Shown here piece after piece: positions 1-5,646 of a DNA stretch of 9,063 nt. Made by a program: the position numbers and the translations under genes. This DNA comes from JAAFHS01 sp031396505. GTDB taxonomy: Bacteria; Pseudomonadota; Alphaproteobacteria; Rhodobacterales; Rhodobacteraceae. Position 1 is the stretch's first letter, and each line of letters opens with the position of its first letter. The DNA is taken from positions 1-9,063 of the forward strand of contig JANNKX010000246.1 of NCBI GenBank assembly GCA_031396505.1. Reading direction: 5' to 3'. The notes beneath the pieces were generated by a model. The model did no database searches. It was not told the origin of the DNA and saw nothing but the letters and a program-made list of their open reading frames with translations.

Positions 1-51
1 TTCTTTGATCATCCCGATAATTTGCGCGTCGGTGAAACGGCTTTTCCTCAT
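1..51 (-). CDS. IS3-family transposase OrfA, N-terminal 17 residues (partial)
   Basis: Only the first 17 codons are visible: MRKSRFTDAQIIGMIKE. This is the characteristic opening of OrfA, the helix-turn-helix DNA-binding subunit of IS3-family (IS407-like) transposases. In this family OrfA is joined to the DDE integrase OrfB by programmed -1 frameshifting to make the active transposase. The ATG at 49-51 is preceded at good distance by AAGGAG. The reading frame is open to the window edge. Whether the element is intact cannot be seen here. Confidence 0.8.
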   Translation of the reverse strand, partial: MRKSRFTDAQIIGMIKE

Positions 52-118
52 GTCGTCTGCTCCTTCAGGGTTGGGCAGACTCTACATCAGACTGAGGGAA
101 CTTCCGGGGGGCAGGTCA
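1..118 (-). mobile_element. End of an IS3-family insertion sequence (partial)
   Basis: This is the 5' (orfA-side) end of an IS3-family element that continues beyond the left edge. Read on the minus strand, it begins TGACCTGCCCCCCGGAAG at position 118, a terminal inverted repeat of the TG...CA type typical of IS3 elements (probably the IS407 group). About 65 nt of leader with an AAGGAG ribosome site follow, then the orfA start at 51. The boundary at 118 is placed by the TGACCTGC terminus and by the abrupt change to the AbiTii reading frame at 119. IS3 elements duplicate 3 to 5 bp of target, so one copy of the duplication would start at 119 (gcca if 4 bp); the partner copy is outside the window. 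Confidence 0.8.
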
Positions 119-472
119 GCCACCATCCTTACCTTGTGCACGACGTACAGCTTCATCAACCACAGTCATGCCATCACGAAATTCATACCTAATCCACCTT
201 GATCCAGCTTGGTTCTTGACCGCGTGGAGAGGAATTGGTGTGTCGTTTAGCGTCCGATAGCCATTCGTGAAAGTCCCAGTGTAAGTAATACCAACTTTCC
301 GATATTCAGGGACATCGAGGTCTTTGGCGTATCCCTCGACCTCATGTCGTACCCAATCTTCCAAAAGATCGCTGCCAAGGCGCGCTGCGAGAAATCTTAA
401 CTTCAGAAGGGCAGTCCCGACAGCCGTGTTCTCATCAAGTAAGTTGGCTTGAATTTGATGCAATAGGTTCAT
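116..472 (-). pseudogene. AbiTii-type abortive infection gene, 3' end lost to an IS insertion
   Basis: The 118 visible residues match the start of the AbiTii domain found in phage-defence and abortive-infection proteins: an N-terminal LLxxIQANLLDENTAVGTAL helix, then LRFLAARLGSDLLEDWVRHE (about residues 26-45), GY, a VPEYR motif near residues 54-58 and the beta-rich YTGTFTNG stretch. AbiTii proteins are longer than this, so the C-terminal part is missing. The last host codon ends at 119; the TGA at 116-118 is the terminal TGA of the IS end, so the insertion itself supplies the stop. Base composition is clearly more AT-rich than in the catabolic genes, which suggests horizontal acquisition. 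The start at 472 is the only good ATG, with a weak upstream ribosome site. The molecular action of AbiTii proteins is poorly known, and I do not assign one. The remainder of the gene may lie on the far side of the IS. Confidence 0.75.
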
Positions 473-492
473 GAGGCACCCAATAAACTTTG

Positions 493-521
493 ACTATCAG
501 CTTACATCTTCTCGCAAGCAA
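493..521 (-). promoter_or_regulatory. Candidate sigma-70-type promoter for the AbiTii gene
   Basis: On the minus strand, TTGCTT (516-521) and GATAGT (493-498) are separated by 17 nt and lie just upstream of the ATG at 472, which would give a short leader of roughly 15 nt. The -35 box matches TTGACA in four positions and the -10 box is moderate. It lies in the AT-richer gap before the gene. This is a visual call only. Confidence 0.3.
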
Positions 522-538
522 AAGGCGAGACCGAAGAT
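506..538. repeat. Inverted repeat overlapping the AbiTii promoter region
   Basis: ATCTTC (506-511) pairs with GAAGAT (533-538), and TCGC (512-515) pairs with GCGA (525-528) around an A-rich loop; an uninterrupted alternative is TCTCGC (510-515) with GCGAGA (525-530). No run of T follows on either strand, so a terminator is unlikely. It overlaps the proposed -35 box and could be an operator or merely a chance structure. Confidence 0.35.
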
Positions 539-613
539 ACCTTTCAGATCAGTTCAACACTTAGAACGGTGACACTCCCGTATCCCCCTCCCTCCGACAC
601 CACCATCACACCC

Positions 614-1240
614 TCACCCCCCCGTCATCATCCCCACCACAATCAGCACCTGATAATCCCGCTTGCTGCATCCCGCGACCGCGGGCATCGCCCTGTCCGG
701 CTCCATCGGGAAGACCTGCAATGGCGTCGCCTCCGGGCTGCACATCTGCCCGTCCGTGGGCGTATAGACCGCAGCCCGGCAGCGCAGGTGCGTCACGTCA
801 TACAGCGTCGCCCCGTCTGCCAGTGCCCATGCCTGATGCCCCTCGCCGTCCGGTGCGGCCACCGTCAGCACCGATGTCACCTCACGCCCGCCCGTCACCA
901 CGTATCTCCCGGCGGGCAGCGGAAAGGTCGGGGCCTCCATCATCAGCCCATGCTCTTCCAGCCACCATCCGCCCGCATCGAACTGCCAGCCGTCCGGGGC
1001 GACACCGCCATTGGCCGCAAGCGTTGCATAGTCCCTGATCCACACGCCGCGCGGCCCCGGATCAACCGCCCACAGCCCCCAGGTTTCCGCATCATTGCCC
1101 GCCATGGCCGTGGTCGGACCCAAGGCCGCGATGTATTGCGTGGCGATGGCCTCAAAAGTCTCGGCCTGCGCAGCCGTCTGGAATGCCAGGGTCGTCGCGA
1201 TGGTCAGGCAGGCCTGCCGCAGAAAGCTGATGGTCGCCAT
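614..1240 (-). CDS. Secreted protein of unknown function, 208 aa
   Basis: I do not recognise a named family, though I remember similar uncharacterised proteins from Rhodobacteraceae (unverified). Residues 1-26 form a signal peptide with a hydrophobic core and an AQA cleavage site before Glu27, so the product is probably periplasmic or secreted. The mature part is rich in Trp and Gly, with conserved-looking stretches WGLWAVDPGPRGV (about 54-66), GGWWLEEHGLMMEAP (90-104) and LPAGRYVVTGGREVTSVLTV (108-127). Cys154, Cys167 and Cys191 could form a disulfide. The ATG at 1240 is chosen because AAGGGA lies about 8 nt upstream and the signal peptide then starts correctly; an ATG at 1258 would add six charged residues, and an upstream extension to 1525 would run into the caiD-type gene. 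It is separated from that gene by 211 bp and has its own candidate promoter, so it may not belong to the carnitine operon. Confidence 0.75.
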   Translation of the reverse strand: MATISFLRQACLTIATTLAFQTAAQAETFEAIATQYIAALGPTTAMAGNDAETWGLWAVDPGPRGVWIRDYATLAANGGVAPDGWQFDAGGWWLEEHGLMMEAPTFPLPAGRYVVTGGREVTSVLTVAAPDGEGHQAWALADGATLYDVTHLRCRAAVYTPTDGQMCSPEATPLQVFPMEPDRAMPAVAGCSKRDYQVLIVVGMMTGG

Positions 1241-1277
1241 GTTCCGATCCCTTTTCATGAAACACCGTTTGCGGGTG

Positions 1278-1305
1278 AGGATAGTCGAGGTGCGACGAAA
1301 TGCAA
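1278..1305 (-). promoter_or_regulatory. Candidate promoter of the secreted unknown protein gene
   Basis: On the minus strand, TTGCAT (1300-1305) and TATCCT (1278-1283) are spaced by 16 nt. They lie about 40 nt upstream of the start codon at 1240, leaving a leader of about 30 nt that contains AAAAGGGA as the ribosome site. A second -35-like TTGACC lies at 1334-1339 but has no matching -10 box. Confidence 0.4.
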
Positions 1306-1400
1306 AATCCTCCGCATTCCCCCGTCGGGCAACGGTCAAGCAAAGATGATGCGGCGCAAAAACACCGCCAATCCTTACCGAAATCTTAATGCCGCAAAAA

Positions 1401-1444
1401 TATTCCTTTGGAATCAATGGCCCCCTCGCGTCCCACCGTGGGAC
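1401..1444 (-). terminator. Possible terminator downstream of the caiD-type gene
   Basis: Two hairpins follow the TAA at 1452-1454 on the minus strand. The first has GTCCCA and TGGGAC arms (1439-1444 with 1430-1435) around a 3-nt loop. The second has ATTCC and GGAAT arms (1410-1414 with 1402-1406) around AAA and runs into ATTTTTG. The second has the T-run but a weak stem; the first has a stronger stem but no T-run. Together they may end the ligase-dehydratase transcript. Confidence 0.35.
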
Positions 1445-1451
1445 ACCCCCC

Positions 1452-2246
1452 TTACTTCCCTTTCCACACCGGATCGCGCTTTTCCGCAAACGCCCGCGCC
1501 CCCTCCAGTTGATCCTCTGATCCATACAGCCGGTCCACCGTCGGCAACTGCCGCTTTGTGACCCGGTTCATCGCATCCTGAAACCGCATATCCTCGGCCT
1601 CGCGCACCACTTCCTTGATCGCCGCCATCACCAGCGGCGGGCCGGATTCCAACAGCCGCGCCAATTCCCAAGCCTTGCCCATCAACTCCGCAGGCGCACA
1701 CACCTCACGCAGCAGCCCCCACCGCAGCGCTTCGGCCGCATCAAACCACCGCCCCGTCAGCAGCAGATCCATCGCCACATGATAGGGGATCCGTTTCGGC
1801 AGCTTGATCGACGCCGCATCCGCCACCGTGCCCGACCGGATTTCCGGCAAGGCAAACCGCGCAGTGTCCGACGCCACAATCAGGTCACACGACAGCGCCA
1901 GCTCCAACCCGCCCCCGCAACAAATCCCGTTCACCGCCGCAATCACCGGCTTGTTCAGGTTCGGCAACTCCTGCAGGCCGCCAAAGCCGCCAACCCCATA
2001 ATCGCCATCCACCGCATCGCCCCCCGCAGCGGCCTTCAGATCCCAGCCGGGGCAAAAGAACTTCGCGCCCTCCGCCCGCAGGATCGCCACGCGCAAACCG
2101 TCATCATCGCGAAAGGCGCGGAACACCTGCCCCATGATCCGGCTGGTGACCAGATCAATCGCATTGGCCGGCGCGCGGTCCAGCGTCACCTCCAGAATGG
2201 CCCCTTCGATGCGCGTGCGCACCGGCCCCGTCAGCAACATGTCCAT
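1452..2246 (-). CDS. caiD: Carnitinyl-CoA dehydratase (crotonobetainyl-CoA hydratase), CaiD type
   Basis: This crotonase-fold enzyme is predicted to interconvert crotonobetainyl-CoA and L-carnitinyl-CoA in the cytoplasm. The 264-residue length fits E. coli CaiD, and several blocks match my memory of that protein: LDRAPANAID, FRDDDGLRVAI, GWDLKAAA, LNKPVIAAVNG, EALRWGL and the C-terminal FAEKRDPVWKGK. The two acidic residues of the enoyl-CoA hydratase active site are present at Glu115 (in GGGLELALSCD) and Glu135 (in ALPEIRSG). The loop after the second Glu reads TVADAASIKL, unlike the PDSGG found in E. coli CaiD. The ATG at 2246 is chosen because GGAGG ends 5 nt before it and the ATG overlaps the ligase stop by one base (TGATG), implying translational coupling. 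A GTG at 2249 is too close to GGAGG and an ATG at 2240 rather far. A general enoyl-CoA hydratase is the alternative, less likely given the neighbours. Confidence 0.85.
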   Translation of the reverse strand: MDMLLTGPVRTRIEGAILEVTLDRAPANAIDLVTSRIMGQVFRAFRDDDGLRVAILRAEGAKFFCPGWDLKAAAGGDAVDGDYGVGGFGGLQELPNLNKPVIAAVNGICCGGGLELALSCDLIVASDTARFALPEIRSGTVADAASIKLPKRIPYHVAMDLLLTGRWFDAAEALRWGLLREVCAPAELMGKAWELARLLESGPPLVMAAIKEVVREAEDMRFQDAMNRVTKRQLPTVDRLYGSEDQLEGARAFAEKRDPVWKGK

Positions 2247-4225
2247 CACGCCCTCCAGATCACCGCATCCGCGGCTATTGCCCCCGCCTCACGCACCATC
2301 AGCGGATTAATCTCCACTTCCACCAGCGCCGGATCGTCAAACATCGCCTGCACCGCCAAGGCCGCATCAACCACCGCCGCCACATCCGCCTTTGCCCGCC
2401 CGCGATAGCCATCCAGCATCGGCCACAGCCGCAACCGCCGCAACGCCGCCGCCACCTCATCCCCCGTCACCGGGCAGATCAGCGTCACCGTATCGGCCAG
2501 CAACTCCGCCGCAACCCCGCCCATGCCAAGGGTCACGGTCACGCCATAAACAGCATCGCGCCGCACCCCCAGCAAGACCTCTGCCACGACGCCCGTCACC
2601 ATCTCTTCCACCAGATAGCCGGTGGCCCCCGGCATCGCAGGCTGACCCTCCAGCGAGGTTAGCCCCAACCGCACCGCCCCCACCTCGGACTTATGCGCAA
2701 AACCAAGGCCCTTCAGTGCGTAGGGCGCGCGCAGATCCGCCACCGACAGCGCATCCAGACGGCCCCCCGACACTCCGCGCGGCACCGCCACGCCCGCCGC
2801 CGCCAGCATTGCCTTCGACGCCGCCTCATCGCGCATCACACCCGCGATCGGCCCCTTGCCCATCGGCCGCCAACCCGGCAGGCCCGCAGGCGTCTGCGCC
2901 GCCGCAATCGCGCCCAAAGCCGTCTCCAGCCCCATCAACGGCACGACGCCCTTGTCCATCAGCGACAGTGCCAATGCCTCATCCATGTTCTCGGGGATCG
3001 ACGCCACGGCAAAGGCCGGAATACCTGTGGCACGACGCGCCGCAACGATTGCTGCCAAGGCTGGATCATAGCTCGACGGATCGCAGCGGTCGGGGCGCGG
3101 CGGGTCGATGATGTACATCCCCGCATCATAGCCTTGCAGCATGGTGGTGAACACATCGGTCGTAAGCGGCCCGTCACCCCAGATGAAGGTGTGGTAATCC
3201 AAAGGATTGGCAATCGTGACAATCGGCCCAAGGATATCGGCCAGCCGTGCCCGCTGCATATCGGATGGCGGCGGGAAGTCGATGCCGAACGGGGCGGCAA
3301 GGTCCGCCACGAGGCCCGCTTCGCCCCCCGAACAGGAAAGCGAACACAGACGTGTGCCGATCTGCGGCCCATGCAGATGCATGATCTTCAGCGTTTCCAG
3401 CAGTTCGGACGGACTGGCCACCTCTGCCACACCCACCTGTCGCAGGAAAGCGCTGCTCGCAGCCCGGCCTCCGGCCAACGATGCGGTGTGCGACGCCGCT
3501 GCCGTGCGGCTCAGTTCCGTCTTGCCTGACTTGATGCAGACAATGCCCTTGCCCGCAAGCCGGGCCGCTTCGGCGAGGGCCGCGAACCCCGCTGCGTCAT
3601 CAATGCCTTCGATGTAGATGCCAATCGCTGTGACCCTGTCATCGTCCAGCAGCGCAGCCGCCAGTTCCGCAAGGCCCACCTGCGCGGCATTGCCCAGACA
3701 GGCGACATAGGCTATGGGAAGGCCGCGCTGCTGCATCGTCATATTGATCACGATGTTTGATGACTGCGACAGCAGCGCCACGCCCCGCGCAACCCTTTGC
3801 CCGCCATGCTGATCCGGCCACAGCAGCGCACCATCGAGGTAGTTGATGACGCCATAGCAGTTTGGCCCCAGGATCGGCATTTCCCCCGCCGCTGCCACCA
3901 GATCGGCTTGCAAAGCCGCTTCTCCCGCCTCGGTCCACCCAGACGCAAAGCAGATGGCGCCCCCCGCACCCATCGCCGCAAGATCAGACACAATCCCGAC
4001 GGTGGCATGCCGGTTGACACCGATGAATGTGGCATCGGGGGCCGAGGGAAGTGCTGCAAGCGACGGATAGGCCTTCAGCCCTCCAATACTGTCTTTGGTT
4101 GGATGCACCGGCCAGACATCGCCCGCAAACCCCGTCTTCCGGCACTGCGCGATGACATTCTCGGCCCAGACCGCCCCCATGACGGCAATGGAGCGCGGGC
4201 GCAGCAAACGGTCGAGGCGCATCAT
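2246..4225 (-). CDS. ADP-forming acyl-CoA synthetase (acetate-CoA ligase family), probable betaine-acid:CoA ligase
   Basis: This 659-residue protein has the fused architecture of NDP-forming acyl-CoA synthetases: an N-terminal CoA-binding Rossmann domain (about 5-130, with LLRPRSIAVMGA and ILGPNCYGV), two succinyl-CoA-ligase-like domains (about 145-440) and a C-terminal ATP-grasp domain (about 455-659). The phosphate-carrying His is His246 in SHTASLAGG, and the second conserved His is His511 in LKGLGFAHKSEVGAV. The usual GAS at the CoA site is GAV, followed by WAENVIAQC. The family makes acyl-CoA from acid, CoA and ATP with ADP and phosphate as products, via phosphohistidine, reversibly. Beside caiD-like, acyl-CoA dehydrogenase and carnitine dehydrogenase genes, I infer a carnitine, crotonobetaine or gamma-butyrobetaine substrate, in the place of CaiC. 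The ATG at 4225 follows GAGGAG by 8 nt. The gene is preceded by a 260-bp gap with paired repeats, and its stop overlaps the next start. Confidence 0.85.
   Translation of the reverse strand: MMRLDRLLRPRSIAVMGAVWAENVIAQCRKTGFAGDVWPVHPTKDSIGGLKAYPSLAALPSAPDATFIGVNRHATVGIVSDLAAMGAGGAICFASGWTEAGEAALQADLVAAAGEMPILGPNCYGVINYLDGALLWPDQHGGQRVARGVALLSQSSNIVINMTMQQRGLPIAYVACLGNAAQVGLAELAAALLDDDRVTAIGIYIEGIDDAAGFAALAEAARLAGKGIVCIKSGKTELSRTAAASHTASLAGGRAASSAFLRQVGVAEVASPSELLETLKIMHLHGPQIGTRLCSLSCSGGEAGLVADLAAPFGIDFPPPSDMQRARLADILGPIVTIANPLDYHTFIWGDGPLTTDVFTTMLQGYDAGMYIIDPPRPDRCDPSSYDPALAAIVAARRATGIPAFAVASIPENMDEALALSLMDKGVVPLMGLETALGAIAAAQTPAGLPGWRPMGKGPIAGVMRDEAASKAMLAAAGVAVPRGVSGGRLDALSVADLRAPYALKGLGFAHKSEVGAVRLGLTSLEGQPAMPGATGYLVEEMVTGVVAEVLLGVRRDAVYGVTVTLGMGGVAAELLADTVTLICPVTGDEVAAALRRLRLWPMLDGYRGRAKADVAAVVDAALAVQAMFDDPALVEVEINPLMVREAGAIAADAVIWRA
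2252..2256 (-). promoter_or_regulatory. Ribosome binding site of the caiD-type gene
   Basis: GGAGG on the minus strand lies inside the end of the ligase gene, 5 nt before the ATG at 2246. It decides the start of the dehydratase gene over the nearby GTG (2249) and ATG (2240), and supports coupled translation of the two genes. Confidence 0.7.
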
Positions 4226-4252
4226 GCCAGCCGCTCCTCTGTCTGGCCAACG

Positions 4253-4303
4253 CCGGGGGTTTCACACCCCCGGACCCCCGTGGGATATTTGTGAACAGAT
4301 GAA
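4253..4303. repeat. 51-bp GC-rich palindromic repeat, left copy of an inverted pair
   Basis: On the plus strand this begins with a hairpin (CCGGGGG, loop TTTCACA, CCCCCGG), followed by ACCCCCGTGGGATATTT and TGAACAGATGAA. It is the inverted copy of 4426-4476, with 50 of 51 bases matching. In the direction of transcription it falls about 30 nt upstream of the ligase start, so it would sit in the leader of that gene or in a read-through transcript. Similar GC-rich palindromes followed by an AT-rich tail occur between genes in Rhodobacteraceae, from memory. Confidence 0.85.
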
Positions 4304-4425
4304 GATGAAACAAGACGCCCTGCCCCGATCCAACGAGGCAGGGAATCTTCACCTGTTACCGTCATCGGGGTCCCCCCCTGTTCGGCAAGATCAACTTGCG
4401 GCGTAACAATTAACATGACGTTACT
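4304..4425. other. Hairpin-rich spacer between the inverted 51-bp repeats
   Basis: This 122-bp spacer contains no gene I can support. It carries several short inverted repeats: CCCTGCC (4318-4324) with GGCAGGG (4337-4343), CCCCGAT (4323-4329) with ATCGGGG (4364-4370), GCAAG (4385-4389) with CTTGC (4395-4399), and GTAAC (4403-4407) with GTTAC (4420-4424). I found no convincing promoter for the downstream ligase gene here, so expression may depend on read-through. A structured leader or the interior of a small non-autonomous element are both possible. Confidence 0.35.
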
Positions 4426-4476
4426 TTCATCTGTTCAAAAATATCCCACGGGGGTCCGGGGGTGTGAAACCCCCGG
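4426..4476. repeat. 51-bp GC-rich palindromic repeat, right copy of an inverted pair
   Basis: This is the reverse complement of 4253-4303 except for one base (ATTTTTG here against ATTTGTG, read outward to inward). It starts 9 bp after the stop codon of the acyl-CoA dehydrogenase gene. No obvious target duplication flanks the pair. Confidence 0.85.
4436..4476 (-). terminator. Probable terminator of the acyl-CoA dehydrogenase gene
   Basis: Read on the minus strand, 9 nt after the TGA a perfect 7-bp all-GC stem (CCGGGGG with CCCCCGG, loop TTTCACA, 4456-4476) is followed by ACCCCCGTGGGAT and a run ATTTTTG. The T-run is displaced about 14 nt from the stem, so termination may be partial or the hairpin may instead stabilise the upstream mRNA. 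Confidence 0.5.
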
Positions 4477-4485
4477 TACGACGCA

Positions 4486-5646
4486 TCAAGCACCAAGCGG
4501 GCGCAGAAGATCGCGCGCGATGATGTGGCGTTGAATCTCCGATGTGCCGTCCCAGATCCGTTCGACCCGCGCATCGCGCCAGAACCGCTCCAGCGGAAGA
4601 TCGTCCATCAACCCCATCCCGCCATGCACCTGAATCGCGCGGTCCGTCACCCGCGCCAGCATTTCCGTGGCAAAAACCTTGGCCGACGCGATCTCGCGGT
4701 TGGCCGGCAGGCCCTGATCCAATCGCCAGGCCGATGCCAGCGTCAGATAATCGGCCGCGTCGATTTCCGTAATGGAATCCGCCAGTTGGAACCCCACACC
4801 CTGAAACCGCCCGATCGGCTGGCCGAACTGTTTGCGCTGTGCTGCGTAATCCAGCATCAGATCAAACACCCGGCGTGCACGGCCCACGGCCATCGTCGCC
4901 ACCGTGATCCGTGTTGCATAAAGCCAGTCGTTCATCACCGCAAAGCCACCATCGACCGCGCCCAGCACCTGGGCATCGGGCAGGCGGCAATCGTCGAATT
5001 CGAGGATCATGTTCTTGTAGCCGCGATGGCTGACCGATTTGTACCCTTCGCGGATCGTGAAGCCTTTTGTGCCCCGATCCACCAGAAACGTGGTAATCTT
5101 TTTCTTGGCAGTCCCCCCCGCCACTTCTTCGCCCGTCGCCACGAAGACAATCACGAAATCCGCGTGTTCCGCGCCCGAAATGAAATGTTTCGTCCCGTTG
5201 ACAACCCAATCGCCGCCATCACGCCGCGCATGGGTTTTCATGCCGCGGATGTCCGAACCCGCGTCCGGCTCCGTCATCGCCAGCGCATCCATCCGTTCGC
5301 CCCGCACGGCAGGTTTCAGATAACGCTCCACCTGGTCGCCCACACACGCCATCAGAATATTCTGCGGCCGTCCAAAGAAATGCGTCAGCGCCATCGACCC
5401 GCGCCCCAACTCGCGTTCCACCAGCGCGAAATCGACATGCCCCAGCCCCGCACCACCCACGTTCTGCGGGAAATTGCAGGCGTAAAACCCCAGATCAAAC
5501 GTCTTGCGTTTGATCTCATCGGCGAGGTCCTGCGGCACACACCCTGCATCCTCCACCATCTTTTCATGCGGATAGATCTCGTTTTCCACAAAGGCGCGCA
5601 CCGTGGACACGATCATCTCCTGCTCCGCGCTCAGACCGAAATTCAT
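4486..5646 (-). CDS. Acyl-CoA dehydrogenase, probable gamma-butyrobetainyl/crotonobetainyl-CoA type
   Basis: This FAD-dependent acyl-CoA dehydrogenase has 386 residues, normal for the family. Visible motifs are AMTEPDAGSD (123-132), GTKHFISGA (151-159), the middle-domain LEFDDCRLP (215-223), QRKQFGQPIGRFQ (270-282), QVHGGMGL (339-346) and IWDGTSEIQR (364-373). It should oxidise a short-chain acyl-CoA at C2-C3 and pass electrons to electron-transfer flavoprotein. Given CaiD and a CoA ligase next door, I infer gamma-butyrobetainyl-CoA to crotonobetainyl-CoA, the CaiA step in reverse. The position that carries the catalytic Glu in the MCAD/SCAD group (YEGT) is Asp366 here, and the alternative Glu site of the isovaleryl group is Thr245. 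The ATG at 5646 overlaps the dehydrogenase-thioesterase stop (ATGA), while the ribosome site is weak, so translation is probably coupled. An in-frame start at 5682 would add residues unlike the family. Confidence 0.88.
   Translation of the reverse strand: MNFGLSAEQEMIVSTVRAFVENEIYPHEKMVEDAGCVPQDLADEIKRKTFDLGFYACNFPQNVGGAGLGHVDFALVERELGRGSMALTHFFGRPQNILMACVGDQVERYLKPAVRGERMDALAMTEPDAGSDIRGMKTHARRDGGDWVVNGTKHFISGAEHADFVIVFVATGEEVAGGTAKKKITTFLVDRGTKGFTIREGYKSVSHRGYKNMILEFDDCRLPDAQVLGAVDGGFAVMNDWLYATRITVATMAVGRARRVFDLMLDYAAQRKQFGQPIGRFQGVGFQLADSITEIDAADYLTLASAWRLDQGLPANREIASAKVFATEMLARVTDRAIQVHGGMGLMDDLPLERFWRDARVERIWDGTSEIQRHIIARDLLRPLGA

Noticed and set aside
1241..1525. N-terminal extension of the secreted protein to 1525
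   Set aside because: It would overlap the caiD-type gene, pass through the candidate promoter and terminator, and bury the signal peptide.
569..1561. Plus-strand open frame of 330 codons opposite the secreted unknown protein
   Set aside because: Shadow of a gene with a clear signal peptide on the other strand; composition is low-complexity Pro/Arg/His.
2392..3529. Plus-strand open frames opposite the CoA ligase gene
   Set aside because: Pro/Ser/Arg-rich translations that overlap each other and oppose a well-defined ligase; no motifs.
4222..4416. Minus-strand 64-codon frame crossing the repeat-filled gap upstream of the ligase
   Set aside because: It runs through the palindromic repeat, overlaps the ligase start, lacks a good ribosome site and resembles no protein.
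4253..4476. CRISPR array or phage attachment site at the repeated GC-rich sequence
   Set aside because: Only two copies exist and they are inverted, not direct; no spacer periodicity, cas gene, integrase or tRNA is present.
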